Assembly (NCBI GenBank): GCA_964443005.1
Contig: CAYUBI010000058.1
Location: forward strand, 1-15,001
Source of the DNA: CAYUBI01 sp964443005
GTDB taxonomy: Bacteria > Margulisbacteria > Riflemargulisbacteria > GWF2-35-9 > CAYUBI01
Reading direction: 5' to 3'
Length of the DNA: 15,001 bases
Under the pieces are notes generated by a model. It searched no databases and had not been told where the DNA came from. It worked only from the letters and a program-made list of their open reading frames with translations. Position numbers and translations under genes: made by a program. Positions 14,924-15,001 of the stretch are shown in pieces. Each line of letters starts with the position of its first letter. Position 1 is the first letter of the stretch.

Positions 14924-14972
14924 TGGGGCATATCTTAATTATAAAATAGATTATAAAGGGAGATGGGGGGAA

Positions 14973-15001
14973 ATGATGAATAAGTTTTTTAGAAATATAA
15001 A
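14973..15001 (+). CDS. start of an unidentified gene, cut by the window end
   Basis: GGGAG (14958-14962) is followed ten bases later by an ATG; a second ATG is adjacent. The visible residues are MMNKFFRNI, a basic and aromatic N-terminus that could begin a signal peptide. Too little is present to name it. The promoter candidate at 14895-14923 and the purine-rich leader support a real start. Confidence 0.5.

Noticed and set aside
14963..14983. ATG at 14963 reading MGGNDE as the start of the right-edge gene
   Set aside because: The frame stops after six codons; the ATG at 14973 keeps an open frame to the window end and has better SD spacing.
1..15001. CRISPR arrays, tRNA, rRNA, complete insertion sequences or prophage genes
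   Set aside because: I saw no regularly spaced repeats, cloverleaf structure, complete transposase, integrase or phage structural gene by eye.

Overview
The window is AT-rich, densely coded bacterial DNA with Shine-Dalgarno (SD) motifs of the AGGAG type. The gene content points to an envelope with an outer membrane. It includes a protein with weak SLH repeats, a PorV/PorQ (UPF0164)-like beta-barrel, and a giant subtilase ending in a FlgD/type-IX-like beta-sandwich. This combination fits poorly studied diderm lineages such as Margulisbacteria or Dependentiae, but the phylum is only a guess. There are no rRNA, tRNA or ribosomal protein genes to settle it.

Left part (1-8268): the window opens in the last codons of a glycine-rich protein (+). 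Convergent to it is a secreted SLH/Ig-like protein (-). A divergent intergenic region (1339-1537) with two palindromes and a good promoter separates this gene from a secreted polysaccharide deacetylase (+). Facing the deacetylase is a two-gene unit on the minus strand: a 1535-residue S8 subtilase, then a PorV/PorQ-like protein whose ATG overlaps the subtilase stop (ATGA). This part looks devoted to the cell surface.

Middle (8269-10652): rmuC and a CPBP-family membrane protease form a tight plus-strand operon. A promoter -10 box sits just before the rmuC ATG. Directly after the protease is an 18-codon ORF with a strong SD. It runs into the tail of the next, opposing gene and may be a small peptide gene or the stump of a lost third gene.

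Right part (10614-14596): an apparent minus-strand operon runs promoter (about 14543-14569), leader with a hairpin, small protein A (138 aa), small protein B (167 aa), a large GT2 glycosyltransferase with an unassigned C-terminal half (646 aa), and an unknown 246-aa protein. A and B share an almost identical 27-nt start region and somewhat similar N-termini, but otherwise match nothing I recognise. This operon is the best candidate for an undescribed system; modification of A/B by the glycosyltransferase is a hypothesis only.

Far right (14345-15001): this stretch is mostly non-coding. It holds a 53-bp direct repeat, in two copies either side of a 10-N assembly gap and each carrying an SD-like AAAAGGAGG on the minus strand. 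It also holds a possible transposase remnant, a promoter, and the first codons of a plus-strand gene cut by the window end.
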